From NCBI GenBank assembly GCA_963169235.1, contig CAUJCX010000018.1, positions 41,153 to 105,152 on the forward strand: a DNA stretch of 64,000 nucleotides, read 5' to 3'. The notes beneath the pieces are model-generated. The model saw only the letters and a list, made by a program, of their open reading frames with translations. It was not told the DNA's origin and searched no databases. Shown here one piece after another: positions 8,664 to 16,171 of this stretch; position 1 is the first letter of the stretch; each line of letters begins with the position of its first letter. The position numbers and the translations under genes are program-made. The stretch is from Actinomycetota bacterium (GTDB lineage Bacteria > Actinomycetota > Thermoleophilia > Miltoncostaeales > Miltoncostaeaceae).

Positions 8664-9479
8664 CTACAGCGCCTCCACGACGGATGCCATCAGGGTCGCG
8701 AGCGCCGGGATGGAGGCGGCGCCGGTGGCCAGCACGTCCTCATGGTCGAGGCGGTCGTCCGACATGCCGGCGGCGAGGTTGGTCACCAGCGACACGCCGA
8801 ACACCTCGGCGCCCAGGTGGCGGGCCGCGATGGCCTCGAGCACCGTGGACATCCCCACCAGGTCGGCGCCCATGCCGCGCAGCATGTGGATCTCGGCCGC
8901 CGTCTCGTACGGCCCGCCGAACAGGCCCGCGTAGACGCCCTCGGGAAGCCCCGGGGTCGCCTTCTGCGCGGCGGCGCGCAGGCGGGCGCTGTAGAGGCCG
9001 GTGAGGTCGACGAAGCGGGCGGGCAGGTCGGGCGGCGGCCCGGCCCCCGTCATGGGGTTGACGCCCGTCAGGTTGAGCTGGTCGCTGATGAGCACCGGCT
9101 GGCCCGGCCCGTGCGCCGCGTTGAGCGACCCGGCGGCGTTGCTGAGCAGGGCGGCGCGGCATCCCGACATCACCGCGGCGCGCACGCCGTGGACGACGGT
9201 GGTGACCTCGTGCCCCTCGTACAGGTGCGAGCGCCCGGCCAGCACCAGCACGCGGTGGCGACCACAGGCGACCGAGTGGGCCATGCCCGAGTGGCCTTCG
9301 ACCGCGGGCGGCGGGAAGCCCGGCAGGTCGGGCATGGGCACGCTGCCCTCCACCGTGCCCAGCGCGTCGGCGACCTTGGCCCAGCCCGAGCCGAGGACAA
9401 GCACGGCGTCGTGGTCGCCCAGGCGCCGGGTGATGTGTGCGGCCGCGTCCCGCGCGGCGGCGTAAGCGGGATCTGCCAT
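8664..9479 (-). CDS. punA: Purine nucleoside phosphorylase (trimeric type)
   Basis: This 271-residue enzyme phosphorolyses inosine and guanosine and their deoxy forms to base plus (deoxy)ribose 1-phosphate. Visible motifs are LGSGW at the phosphate site, SHLYEGH, NAAGSLN, GGPYETAAEI (base-pocket Glu), VGMSTVLEA (ribose-contacting Met), and TNLAAG carrying the purine-binding Asn. Length and motifs fit the trimeric family. It is the first gene of the leftward salvage operon and sits head-to-head with the HipA-like gene. A GATAGT hexamer 8 bases before the ATG suggests a leaderless or very short-leader transcript. Confidence 0.94.
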   Translation of the reverse strand: MADPAYAAARDAAAHITRRLGDHDAVLVLGSGWAKVADALGTVEGSVPMPDLPGFPPPAVEGHSGMAHSVACGRHRVLVLAGRSHLYEGHEVTTVVHGVRAAVMSGCRAALLSNAAGSLNAAHGPGQPVLISDQLNLTGVNPMTGAGPPPDLPARFVDLTGLYSARLRAAAQKATPGLPEGVYAGLFGGPYETAAEIHMLRGMGADLVGMSTVLEAIAARHLGAEVFGVSLVTNLAAGMSDDRLDHEDVLATGAASIPALATLMASVVEAL

Positions 9480-9487
9480 TACCCCTC

Positions 9488-9493
9488 ACTATC
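9488..9493 (-). promoter_or_regulatory. -10-like GATAGT upstream of punA
   Basis: GATAGT on the minus strand ends 8 bases before the punA ATG. It is the likely promoter for the whole nucleoside operon, with little or no 5' leader. Confidence 0.4.
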
Positions 9494-9523
9494 GCACGCC
9501 GGGGGCGATCCGGCAGGGGTGGA

Positions 9524-9529
9524 TAGGCT
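9524..9529 (+). promoter_or_regulatory. -10 hexamer TAGGCT before the HipA-like gene
   Basis: TAGGCT ends 7 bases before the GTG at 9537, the same leaderless spacing as at other genes here. It supports that GTG as the start. Confidence 0.5.
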
Positions 9530-9536
9530 GCGGGGC

Positions 9537-10328
9537 GTGACGACCTCCCCGCCCGCCACGCTGCGCACGGTGCGCGCCACCCGCTACGTCACGCCGCTGC
9601 GCGAGGGCGGGTCGCTGCCGGCGCTGGTGGAGGCCGACGACGACGGCCTGTACGTGGTGAAGTTCCGCGGCGCCGGGCAGGGCCCCAAGGCGCTGGTAGC
9701 CGAGATCGTGGCGGGCGAGATCGCGCGCGCCGCGGGCCTGCCCGTGCCCGAGCTGGTGTTCGTCGACCTCGACCCGCGCATCGCGGGGGCCGAGCCCGAT
9801 CCCGAGATCCAGGACCTCCTGCGCCAGAGCGCGGGGCTGAACGCGGGGCTCGACTTCCTGCCCGGGGCGCTGGCGTTCGACACCGCCGGCGTGGCCGACG
9901 GCGACCCGGCGTTCGCCGCGCGGGTGGTGTGGCTGGACGCTGCGCTCACCAACATCGACCGCACGGCGCGCAACCCCAACCTGCTGCGCTGGCACGGGCG
10001 CACGTGGTTGATCGACCACGGCGCGGCGCTCTTCCAGCACCACACCCCCGCCCCGCTCGCCCCGCGCGCCGACCGGGCGTTCGCCGGGTCGCGCGACCAC
10101 GTGCTTCTGCCCTGCGCGGGCGACATGGCGACGGCGCAGCGCGAGATGCGCGCCGAACTCACCGGATGGGATCCTCGGCCGACGCTTCGCGCTCTCCCGG
10201 ATGCGTGGTTGTGTGACGATGCATCACAGATGACGCCCGACGACCGCCGCGACGACTACGCGGACTTCCTCCGCACCCGCCTGTTCACGCGGGACGTCGC
10301 CGCCGACGTGGAGGAACAGCGCCCATGA
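9537..10328 (+). CDS. HipA-like kinase-fold protein
   Basis: This 263-residue protein resembles the stand-alone HipA-family kinases found beside DUF3037 proteins. An ATP-lid region reads VVKFRGAGQGPKALVAE with a candidate ATP Lys. The catalytic region reads TNIDRTARNPNL, and a metal-binding DHG follows in WLIDHGAA. It lacks the N-terminal HipA domain and has no HipB-like antitoxin beside it, so a persistence toxin role should not be assumed. The GTG start at 9537 is placed by the -10 hexamer. Its stop overlaps the DUF3037 start (ATGA), so the two are probably made together. Its substrate is unknown. Confidence 0.75.
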   Translation: MTTSPPATLRTVRATRYVTPLREGGSLPALVEADDDGLYVVKFRGAGQGPKALVAEIVAGEIARAAGLPVPELVFVDLDPRIAGAEPDPEIQDLLRQSAGLNAGLDFLPGALAFDTAGVADGDPAFAARVVWLDAALTNIDRTARNPNLLRWHGRTWLIDHGAALFQHHTPAPLAPRADRAFAGSRDHVLLPCAGDMATAQREMRAELTGWDPRPTLRALPDAWLCDDASQMTPDDRRDDYADFLRTRLFTRDVAADVEEQRP

Positions 10329-10711
10329 GATCGTCCGAGCACCCGTTCCAGTACGCGGTGTTGCGCGTGGTGCCGGACGCCGAGCGGCGCGAGTGCATCA
10401 ACGTGGGCGTCATCATGCTGGCCCGCACCCTCGACTTCCTGGGCATGAAGGCCCAGCTCGACCGCAACCGGCTGCGGGCCCTGAGCGCCACCGTGGACGC
10501 CGCCGAAGTGGAGAAGCAGCTGGTGAACCTGCGGCGCATCGCCGACGGGGCAGAGGGAGCCGGGCTGATGGCGCGGCTGCCGCTGCACGAGCGCTTCCAC
10601 TGGCTGACGGCGCCGTCCAGCACGGTGCTGCAGCCGTCCGAGCTGCACACCGGCCTGTGCTCCGACCCCGGCGTGACGCTGCAGTCGCTGTTCTCCCGCC
10701 TGGTGCAATGA
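10325..10711 (+). CDS. DUF3037 family protein
   Basis: This 128-residue cytosolic protein has the DUF3037 start pattern: FQYAVLRVVPDAERRECINVGVIML, a short Arg-rich strand-helix unit, then a helical part ending HERFHWLTAPSSTVLQPS. The family has no established function and commonly sits beside HipA-like kinase-fold proteins, as here. The start ATG overlaps the upstream stop by four bases. The pairing suggests it is a partner or substrate of the kinase-like protein; that is inference. Confidence 0.8.
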   Translation: MRSSEHPFQYAVLRVVPDAERRECINVGVIMLARTLDFLGMKAQLDRNRLRALSATVDAAEVEKQLVNLRRIADGAEGAGLMARLPLHERFHWLTAPSSTVLQPSELHTGLCSDPGVTLQSLFSRLVQ

Positions 10712-10712
10712 C

Positions 10713-11006
10713 GTGAAGTCGGCGGTGGCCCTGGTGGCGGGCTTCGGCCTGCTGGCGTTCGGGCTGTTCCTGGTGGTGATCGCGCAGGCCGTCGGCATGC
10801 CGTCCGGGGAGGACGACGCGGCGGTGTTCACCCGCGGGCTGGTGACGGTGGCGGTGGTGCTGGGGGGCGTGTGCACCGTCGCCGGCGCGGTGGCGGGCGT
10901 GCTGGGCCTGGTGGGGATGCGGCGGGCGGAGCGCCGGCGACGCGCGGAGGCCGCCGAGGTCGCGCGCCCCGCGGGGTCCGGTGCTGGTCCGCGGGACGGC
11001 GGATAA
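10713..11006 (+). CDS. Small two-span membrane protein
   Basis: This 97-residue protein is not one I recognise. Two hydrophobic segments are visible, about residues 3-27 (VALVAGFGLLAFGLFLVVIA) and about 43-68 (LVTVAVVLGGVCTVAGAVAG), followed by an Arg-rich tail that is probably cytoplasmic. The GTG start at 10713 lies one base after the DUF3037 stop, so it appears to be the third gene of the HipA-like/DUF3037 unit. No catalytic motif is seen. Confidence 0.6.
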   Translation: MKSAVALVAGFGLLAFGLFLVVIAQAVGMPSGEDDAAVFTRGLVTVAVVLGGVCTVAGAVAGVLGLVGMRRAERRRRAEAAEVARPAGSGAGPRDGG

Positions 11007-11084
11007 GCCGCTGCCGTGAGGCGGACACGGACGTCCAGCCACGCAGCGCACGGCTACCCGCGGTCGGGAGTGGACCGGAAGGGT

Positions 11085-11237
11085 TGTGGATCGTGACGGC
11101 CGCCCTGGAGAGCTGCTCGAGCGCCTGCGGACCACCCGGCCCCCGGCGGCCAGCACTGCGTGGGCGGTGGCCTGCTTGATGCTGTCGGCGCCGTCGTAGG
11201 CGTACACGACGACGCTGGTATCCAGGAACGTGGTCAG
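11085..11237 (-). pseudogene. Broken PIN-domain (VapC-like) toxin, N-terminal part
   Basis: Downstream of the antitoxin the minus strand encodes FLDTSVVVYAYDGADSIKQ, a typical PIN N-terminus with the first catalytic Asp. The frame then breaks near 11130: VLAAGGRVV continues one frame over as PQALEQLSRAAVT, the normal next helix. Similarity is lost after about 11085, so the second half of the domain is missing. The start codon is also damaged. At the antitoxin stop the overlap reads CTGA where intact pairs in this window have GTGA, ATGA or TTGA. Confidence 0.65.
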
Positions 11238-11467
11238 CGTTCGTCGACGTCGGCTCGCTGCCAGGTGCGCCCGTCGGCACCGCTGGAGGCCGTGCTGGAT
11301 CGAGCGAGGTCCACGAGCCGGGCGCCCGCGTCGCCCGACGCATCGAGGCCGACGAGCCGTTCCAGGTAGGCGCGGGCGATGGCGTCGAGCGAGGTGCCGG
11401 TTTCCCGCGCATGGATGCGCACGCGGCGCAGCGTCTCGGCATCGAGGGTGATCGTCACGTTCACCAT
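11234..11467 (-). CDS. Ribbon-helix-helix antitoxin-like protein (VapB-type)
   Basis: This 77-residue protein starts VNVTITLDAETLRRVRIHA, a ribbon-helix-helix DNA-binding pattern (beta strand then two helices, with GTSLDAIARAYLERLV). Such proteins are antitoxins of PIN toxins and autorepress their operon. ATG at 11467 is chosen because homology begins there; a GTG at 11482 is open in frame. Its toxin partner immediately downstream is broken, so this is probably an orphan antitoxin. Confidence 0.7.
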   Translation of the reverse strand: MVNVTITLDAETLRRVRIHARETGTSLDAIARAYLERLVGLDASGDAGARLVDLARSSTASSGADGRTWQRADVDER

Positions 11468-11546
11468 GCGCAAGGACTGCACGAGAATCGTGCTGCGGCG
11501 CAGGGGGCGTGGGGATGCCCGGCCGGCACCCCCACACCCCCGCGAC

Positions 11547-13679
11547 TCAGCCGAACGCCGTGAACCCGAGGGGGCTCAGGTTGTCGAGGCGGCTGGCCCC
11601 GACCCCCCCGTCGCTGAGGGTGAACACCCGGTCGCCGATCACCATCGAGCGGCGCAGCGTGGGCACCATGTCGTCGGCGTCCTTCGGGTGGCTGATGGTG
11701 CGGATGCGCGTGATGCCGTCCTTCGAGATCTTCACGCCCACCGCCTCGCTCTGCGGCCGGCCGCCGGCGTACGAGTTCACCGGCACCATCGCCAGGCCCG
11801 TCGGCGCCCAGTAGAGGAACGCGTGGTGGTCGTTCTCGGCCTCCGACCAGCCGTCGGGCAGCGTGAGGTTCTGCACGCGGCGCGGGGCGTCGGGGTTGGA
11901 CACGTCGAACAGCGAGATCTGGGTGCCCAGCGGACGCCCCTCGTCGGTGGCGTTCTGCCCCACTCCCAGAAGAAGGCCGTGGCCCACGGGGTGCAGGTAC
12001 GCCGAGTAGCCGGGGATCTTCAGCTCGCCGCGCGCCACGGGGTGGGCGGGGTCGCGAAGGTCGATGACGTACAGCGGGTCCATCTGGCGGAACGTGACGA
12101 CGTAGCCGAGCGTGCCGACGAACCGCACGCCGTAGATGCGCTCGCTGACGCCGAGGCCCGTCACCTTGCCGCGCTCCACCAGGCGGCGGCCGTCCTGGGC
12201 CAGCGTGGTGACCTGGCTCTCGGACCGCTTCGCCTGCTCACCGTCCATCCACTGGGGCTCGTTGGTGGACGCCACCCGCAGCACGCCGTCGTACTCGCTC
12301 AGCGAGAACTGGTTGAGCACGTAGCCCGGGACGCTGCCGGACGCCGAGTAGCCGGTGGCGCTGGGCATGCTGATGTCGAACCGGTGGATCTGCGTGCGGG
12401 CGCCCGACGGCACGTCGGACGTCGTCGCCGACGAGGAGTCGATCCACCGGGGGGTGGTGACGAACAGGCTGGTACCCGACCCGTAGATGATCTCGCCGTC
12501 GGTCATCACGGCGTCGCGGTCGACGGGCGTGAGGCCGGTGGACGGGTCGATAGTGAGCACCACCAGCGTGTCGAGGCCGCCGAACTGCGTGGCGCGGGCG
12601 ACGTCGCGGCAGCCGACGGCGGTGCGCGTGACGGCCTTCTTGCCGGGCTTGGTCACCTGCATGGACGGCAGCCACGTGCGGGCGGGCTGGGCCTTGAGGA
12701 TCGCGCGGTTACGGACGGATGCCTGCATCCACGTGGGGGCTTCCTTCGACCCGATGCCGTACATCGGCACGGGGTCGGGGGTGGACTGGATCACCAGCCG
12801 CACCGCGCCGTTGGCCGGGCGGCGGGCGCCCAGGAGCCTGCCGTCCACCTTCAGCGTCTCCACCAGGCGGGGGTGCGCGGGGTCGGCGATGTCCACCAGA
12901 CGCACCACGGTCTCGGGCGTGGACGGCATGTAGCGATCGACGGCCAACCGCGGCGCGGCGGTCGTGGGAGGCGACGGCGCAACCGCGATGCCGGGCGACG
13001 GCGCCACGTCGACGGCGGGCGCCGGGGACGTCGCGGACGAGCGCACCGTGGGGTACGCGTACGCGTCGCCGGCGGTCAGCACCAGCAGGCGATCGCCCAC
13101 CTTCAGAAGCTGGGCGTCGGACCCGATGCCGGGCAGCTTCAGCGCGCCCACCGGGGTGGGCGTGTCGCCGGCGGCGAGGATGCGTAGCGCGTCGCCGGAG
13201 GTGGTGTAGATGTGCTGAGCGTCGCTCACGACGATGTCCGGTTCGTCGACGCCCGCCTCCTGCACGTTGGTGCCGGAGTAGTCGACGCCCTGGGTGCCGG
13301 ACGCATCGGCGGCGGGGGCGGCGGGCGCGGGCGTGACGGTGGGAACCGCGGTGGGGGGAGCGGACGCGGTGTCGGGGGCGGCACCGGTGGGCTGCGGGGC
13401 GATACCGGTGGGCTGCGGGGCGACCTCGCGGAACATGGGCCGCTGGCCGCCGACCCAGCGCACCGAGTACGGGCCGTAGCCCGACGCGCTCATCATCGAC
13501 ATGGCGTGCCGCGACGCGTACGTGCGCAGCGCCGTGCAGCTGCCGAAGCGGGTCAGGCGGTCGGTGGTCTTCTTCTGGGGCCGGTCGAGGCTGCCCGCCC
13601 CGGCCAGGAGGCCTGCGGACGCCACGGCGCCCACCGTCGCCATCACCGCCACCCCGCCCAGCACCCGTGACACCCGCAT
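11547..13679 (-). CDS. Secreted beta-propeller protein (COG4880/Beta_propel family)
   Basis: This is a 710-residue exported protein. An N-terminal hydrophobic segment (VLGGVAVMATVGAVASAGLLA) acts as a signal or anchor. A Pro/Ala-rich linker follows at about residues 85-130, then the family hallmark YSGTNVQEAGVDEPDIV and a run of propeller blades to the end. The family is described as secreted proteins with a C-terminal beta-propeller distantly related to WD40; its function is unknown. The ATG at 13679 has GGAGG eight bases upstream. Two 20-base direct repeats in the linker encode a duplicated APQPTG. Broken PIN-toxin remnants lie on both sides. Confidence 0.85.
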   Translation of the reverse strand: MRVSRVLGGVAVMATVGAVASAGLLAGAGSLDRPQKKTTDRLTRFGSCTALRTYASRHAMSMMSASGYGPYSVRWVGGQRPMFREVAPQPTGIAPQPTGAAPDTASAPPTAVPTVTPAPAAPAADASGTQGVDYSGTNVQEAGVDEPDIVVSDAQHIYTTSGDALRILAAGDTPTPVGALKLPGIGSDAQLLKVGDRLLVLTAGDAYAYPTVRSSATSPAPAVDVAPSPGIAVAPSPPTTAAPRLAVDRYMPSTPETVVRLVDIADPAHPRLVETLKVDGRLLGARRPANGAVRLVIQSTPDPVPMYGIGSKEAPTWMQASVRNRAILKAQPARTWLPSMQVTKPGKKAVTRTAVGCRDVARATQFGGLDTLVVLTIDPSTGLTPVDRDAVMTDGEIIYGSGTSLFVTTPRWIDSSSATTSDVPSGARTQIHRFDISMPSATGYSASGSVPGYVLNQFSLSEYDGVLRVASTNEPQWMDGEQAKRSESQVTTLAQDGRRLVERGKVTGLGVSERIYGVRFVGTLGYVVTFRQMDPLYVIDLRDPAHPVARGELKIPGYSAYLHPVGHGLLLGVGQNATDEGRPLGTQISLFDVSNPDAPRRVQNLTLPDGWSEAENDHHAFLYWAPTGLAMVPVNSYAGGRPQSEAVGVKISKDGITRIRTISHPKDADDMVPTLRRSMVIGDRVFTLSDGGVGASRLDNLSPLGFTAFG
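13383..13423. repeat. Two 20-base direct repeats inside the beta-propeller gene
   Basis: ACCGGTGGGCTGCGGGGCGA occurs at 13383-13402 and again at 13404-13423, a 21-base period that keeps frame. It duplicates six or seven residues of the Pro-rich linker (AP-QPTG). Confidence 0.9.
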
Positions 13680-13825
13680 GGCCCGCCTCCCTCGTCGGTT
13701 ACACCCACGCTACGTCGCCGGGTGCCGCGCCGTCACACCCCCGTTGGTCGAGTACGGAATGTACGTGTGCGGTGCGATGCCTGTACGGATGAGCCGATCC
13801 ATTCCCGTGAGCGTGGCGCGCCCGC

Positions 13826-13987
13826 CTGAAGGACGTCCTCGACCGGGTGGCCGCGGTCATCGCCGGTCCCGACCCTCGAGTCGCTGCTGGCCCGTCTCAC
13901 GCTGGTGCCGATCTCGGTCGCCGTCGCCGCGCACGCGGTGACGTTGGGCGCGGGTACGCGCTGAGCACCCGGGACGCGCTGCACGTC
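13826..13987 (+). pseudogene. Frameshifted remnant of a PIN-domain toxin, C-terminal part
   Basis: The plus strand carries DVLDRVAAVIAG in one frame. The next frame has LESLLARLTLVPISVAVAAHAV, and the first frame resumes with YALSTRDALHVP. In order these match the last third of a PIN toxin, ending in the typical STRDALH acidic motif, but two frameshifts and the lack of an N-terminus break it. It could be a separate decayed toxin or the detached second half of the N-terminal remnant on the other side of the beta-propeller gene. Confidence 0.5.
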
Positions 13988-14017
13988 CCCGCTCGGCGGC
14001 GCCGCCGGGGGGCGCGC

Positions 14018-14023
14018 TATGGT
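14018..14023 (+). promoter_or_regulatory. -10 hexamer TATGGT before the helicase gene
   Basis: TATGGT ends 8 bases before the GTG at 14032, in leaderless spacing. Confidence 0.45.
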
Positions 14024-14031
14024 CGTGCGTC

Positions 14032-15654
14032 GTGGCCCGCACCGTCCGACTCCGCCGCTGGCAGAAGGCCGCGCTCGACGCGTTCCTCGCCCGCAGCTCC
14101 GATGACTTCCTGGCCGTCGCCACCCCCGGGGCGGGCAAGACGCGCTTCGCGCTGGCAGCCGCCCGCCAGATGCTGGCGTCCACCCCTGGGCGCCTGGTGA
14201 TCGTGGCCCCCACCCAGCACCTCAAGAGCCAGTGGGCCGACGCCGCCGAGGAGCTCGACCTGGTGCTCGACACGTCGTGGCAGGCGGCCGACGGGGGCCT
14301 GCCGCCCGACGTGCACGGCCTGGTCACCACGTACCAGCAGGTGGCCGGCAGCGCCGACGCTCTGGCCCCCATCGCGGCCGGCGGGTTCGTGGTGCTCGAC
14401 GAGATCCACCACGCCGGCGACGACCGCGCCTGGGGCGACGCCGTGCGCACCGCGTTCGCCGGGGCCGCCGCGCGGCTGTCGCTCAGCGGCACGCCGTTTC
14501 GCAGCGACACCCGCGCCATCCCGTTCGTGGCGTACGACGACGACGGCCTCGCCACGGCCGACGTGGAGTACGGCTACGACGACGCCCTCCACACCGGCGG
14601 CGTGGTGCGGCCCGTGCACTTCCCCCGCATCGACGGCGAGATGGAGTGGATCGCCGCCGACGGCACCGCCGCGTCCGCCTCGTTCGCCGACGCCCTCGAC
14701 GCGGTGGCCTCGTCGCAGCGGCTGCGCACCGCCCTGTCGGTGGACGGCGAGTGGATGCCGCACGTGCTGCGCCTGGCCCACACGCGCCTCATGGGCATCC
14801 GCGAGCAGCACCCCGACGCCGCCGGCCTGGTGATCGCCACCGACCAGGCGCATGCCAAGGGCATCGCGCGCATCCTCACCGGCATGGGCGCCCCGCCCGT
14901 GGTGGCCGTGTCGGAGGACGCCGACGCCTCACGCAACATCGCGGCGTTCGCGGCGGGCACGTCGCCGTGGATCGTGGCGGTGCGCATGGTGTCGGAGGGC
15001 GTCGACATCCCCCGCCTGCGGGTGGGCGTGTTCGCCACCACCACCACCACCGAGCTGTTCTTCCGCCAGGCGGTGGGCCGCATCGTGCGCTGGATCCGCG
15101 GCCTGGGGCCGCAGCCCGCGTACATGTTCATCCCCGACGACCCACGCCTGCGGGCACACGCGTGGGGCATCGCCGAGCAGCGCCGCCACTCGCTGAAGCG
15201 GCGCGAGGACGAGGGCCTGCCCGACGACCCCGATCCGGCGGCGTTCGACGAGCCGCCCCGCGAGGCGGGAGACGAGCCCCAGATGTCGCTGTTCGCGGCG
15301 CTGTCGGCCACCCCCATGGGCGGGCCCGAGCCGGAGCCCGCGCCCGGCTCCCCCACCGCCGTCGCCGAGGCCGACGACGCCGAGTGGGACCTGGAGCTGG
15401 TGGACGCCCCGCCTCTGGAGGCGCCGCCCGACGAGCGTGGGCTCAGCCGGCGCGAGTACCGCCGTATCCTGCGCGACGCCAACTCGTCGGCCGTGCGCCT
15501 CATCTCCCGCGCCACGGGCCTGTCGCACGCCGCGGTCAACGGCGAGCTCAACCGGCGGGTGGGCATCACGAAGGTGCAGGAGGCCACGCTGGGCCAGCTG
15601 GACGAGCGCCGCCGCCAGGCCGAGCGGTGGCTGGCACGTCCGTCCGGGGGCTGA
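14032..15654 (+). CDS. DEAD/DEAH-box superfamily 2 helicase-like protein
   Basis: This 540-residue SF2 ATPase has Walker A ATPGAGKT (about residues 36-43), a DEIHHAG motif II, LSGTPFR motif III, an RMVSEGVDIPRL motif V and QAVGRIVR motif VI. Between them it carries the two RecA-like domains of UvrB/RecG-style DNA translocases. The C-terminal third has an acidic low-complexity stretch and then a helical tail (SRREYRRILRDANSSAVRLI). It is a single gene with no adjacent nuclease or methylase, so a general DNA or RNA remodelling role fits better than a restriction system. Confidence 0.85.
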   Translation: MARTVRLRRWQKAALDAFLARSSDDFLAVATPGAGKTRFALAAARQMLASTPGRLVIVAPTQHLKSQWADAAEELDLVLDTSWQAADGGLPPDVHGLVTTYQQVAGSADALAPIAAGGFVVLDEIHHAGDDRAWGDAVRTAFAGAAARLSLSGTPFRSDTRAIPFVAYDDDGLATADVEYGYDDALHTGGVVRPVHFPRIDGEMEWIAADGTAASASFADALDAVASSQRLRTALSVDGEWMPHVLRLAHTRLMGIREQHPDAAGLVIATDQAHAKGIARILTGMGAPPVVAVSEDADASRNIAAFAAGTSPWIVAVRMVSEGVDIPRLRVGVFATTTTTELFFRQAVGRIVRWIRGLGPQPAYMFIPDDPRLRAHAWGIAEQRRHSLKRREDEGLPDDPDPAAFDEPPREAGDEPQMSLFAALSATPMGGPEPEPAPGSPTAVAEADDAEWDLELVDAPPLEAPPDERGLSRREYRRILRDANSSAVRLISRATGLSHAAVNGELNRRVGITKVQEATLGQLDERRRQAERWLARPSGG

Positions 15655-15676
15655 TCCCGGCGACCGCGCGCGTGCG

Positions 15677-16171
15677 CTAGCCGATCATGCGCAGCAGCCA
15701 GTCGAGCTCGCCGGAGCGGTACGCCTCGATGACGTCCTGCACCGGCAGCCGCTCGACGGTGCGGCGCAGCACGAAGCCCTCCACCCCGTTGATGGCGCCC
15801 GCCTTCTGACCGTCCTGGACGGCCCGCATGAGGCCCTTGCGCAAGAGCTCATCGAGCTGCTCGCGGGTGAGCCCCTGCCGCACGCGGAAACGCTCGAGGT
15901 CCCCGTCGGAGGCAAGGGCCAGCGTCAGCTCCTCGCGGGAGACGCCCAGCGCGCATGCCGCGCCGTCGAGCGACGACAGCGCCACCTGCTCGGCCACCTT
16001 CACCGTGCCCTCGGGATCACGCCACTGGCGCGTCTGGCACGGGTCGGCGCTGGCGAGCGGCGCGTAGTGGCCCCCGCCCAGGGCGATGTACGCGCCCACC
16101 AGCACGAGCGACGCGACGGCGCACGCCAGCACCAGCGCGCGCCCCTGCGACAGCAGTGCGCGGGCGTTCAC
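15677..16171 (-). CDS. Membrane-anchored protein of unknown function
   Basis: This 164-residue protein has one N-terminal membrane span (about residues 10-32, LVLACAVASLVLVGAYIALGGG) and then a soluble, probably extracytoplasmic, helical domain with two Cys (DPCQTRQW and AACALG) that could pair. I do not recognise it. The GTG at 16171 overlaps the stop of the MFS gene (GTGA), so the two are coupled and it probably assists or senses for the transporter. Confidence 0.65.
   Translation of the reverse strand: MNARALLSQGRALVLACAVASLVLVGAYIALGGGHYAPLASADPCQTRQWRDPEGTVKVAEQVALSSLDGAACALGVSREELTLALASDGDLERFRVRQGLTREQLDELLRKGLMRAVQDGQKAGAINGVEGFVLRRTVERLPVQDVIEAYRSGELDWLLRMIG

Larger units (their letters stand above)
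13680..14031. other. 352-base gap between the beta-propeller and helicase genes
   Basis: Apart from a broken PIN-toxin C-terminus at about 13826-13987 and the -10 hexamer of the helicase gene, I see no intact gene, RNA or clear terminator here. Confidence 0.6.

Noticed and set aside
7029..9536. Long rightward open frame running into the HipA-like gene
   Set aside because: The part before 9537 is antisense to the mutase and punA genes and has no coding character; the real gene starts at the GTG at 9537 after a -10 hexamer.
9537..10711. Classical HipBA toxin-antitoxin
   Set aside because: There is no HipB-like helix-turn-helix gene and the protein lacks the N-terminal HipA domain; the DUF3037 pairing is a different arrangement.
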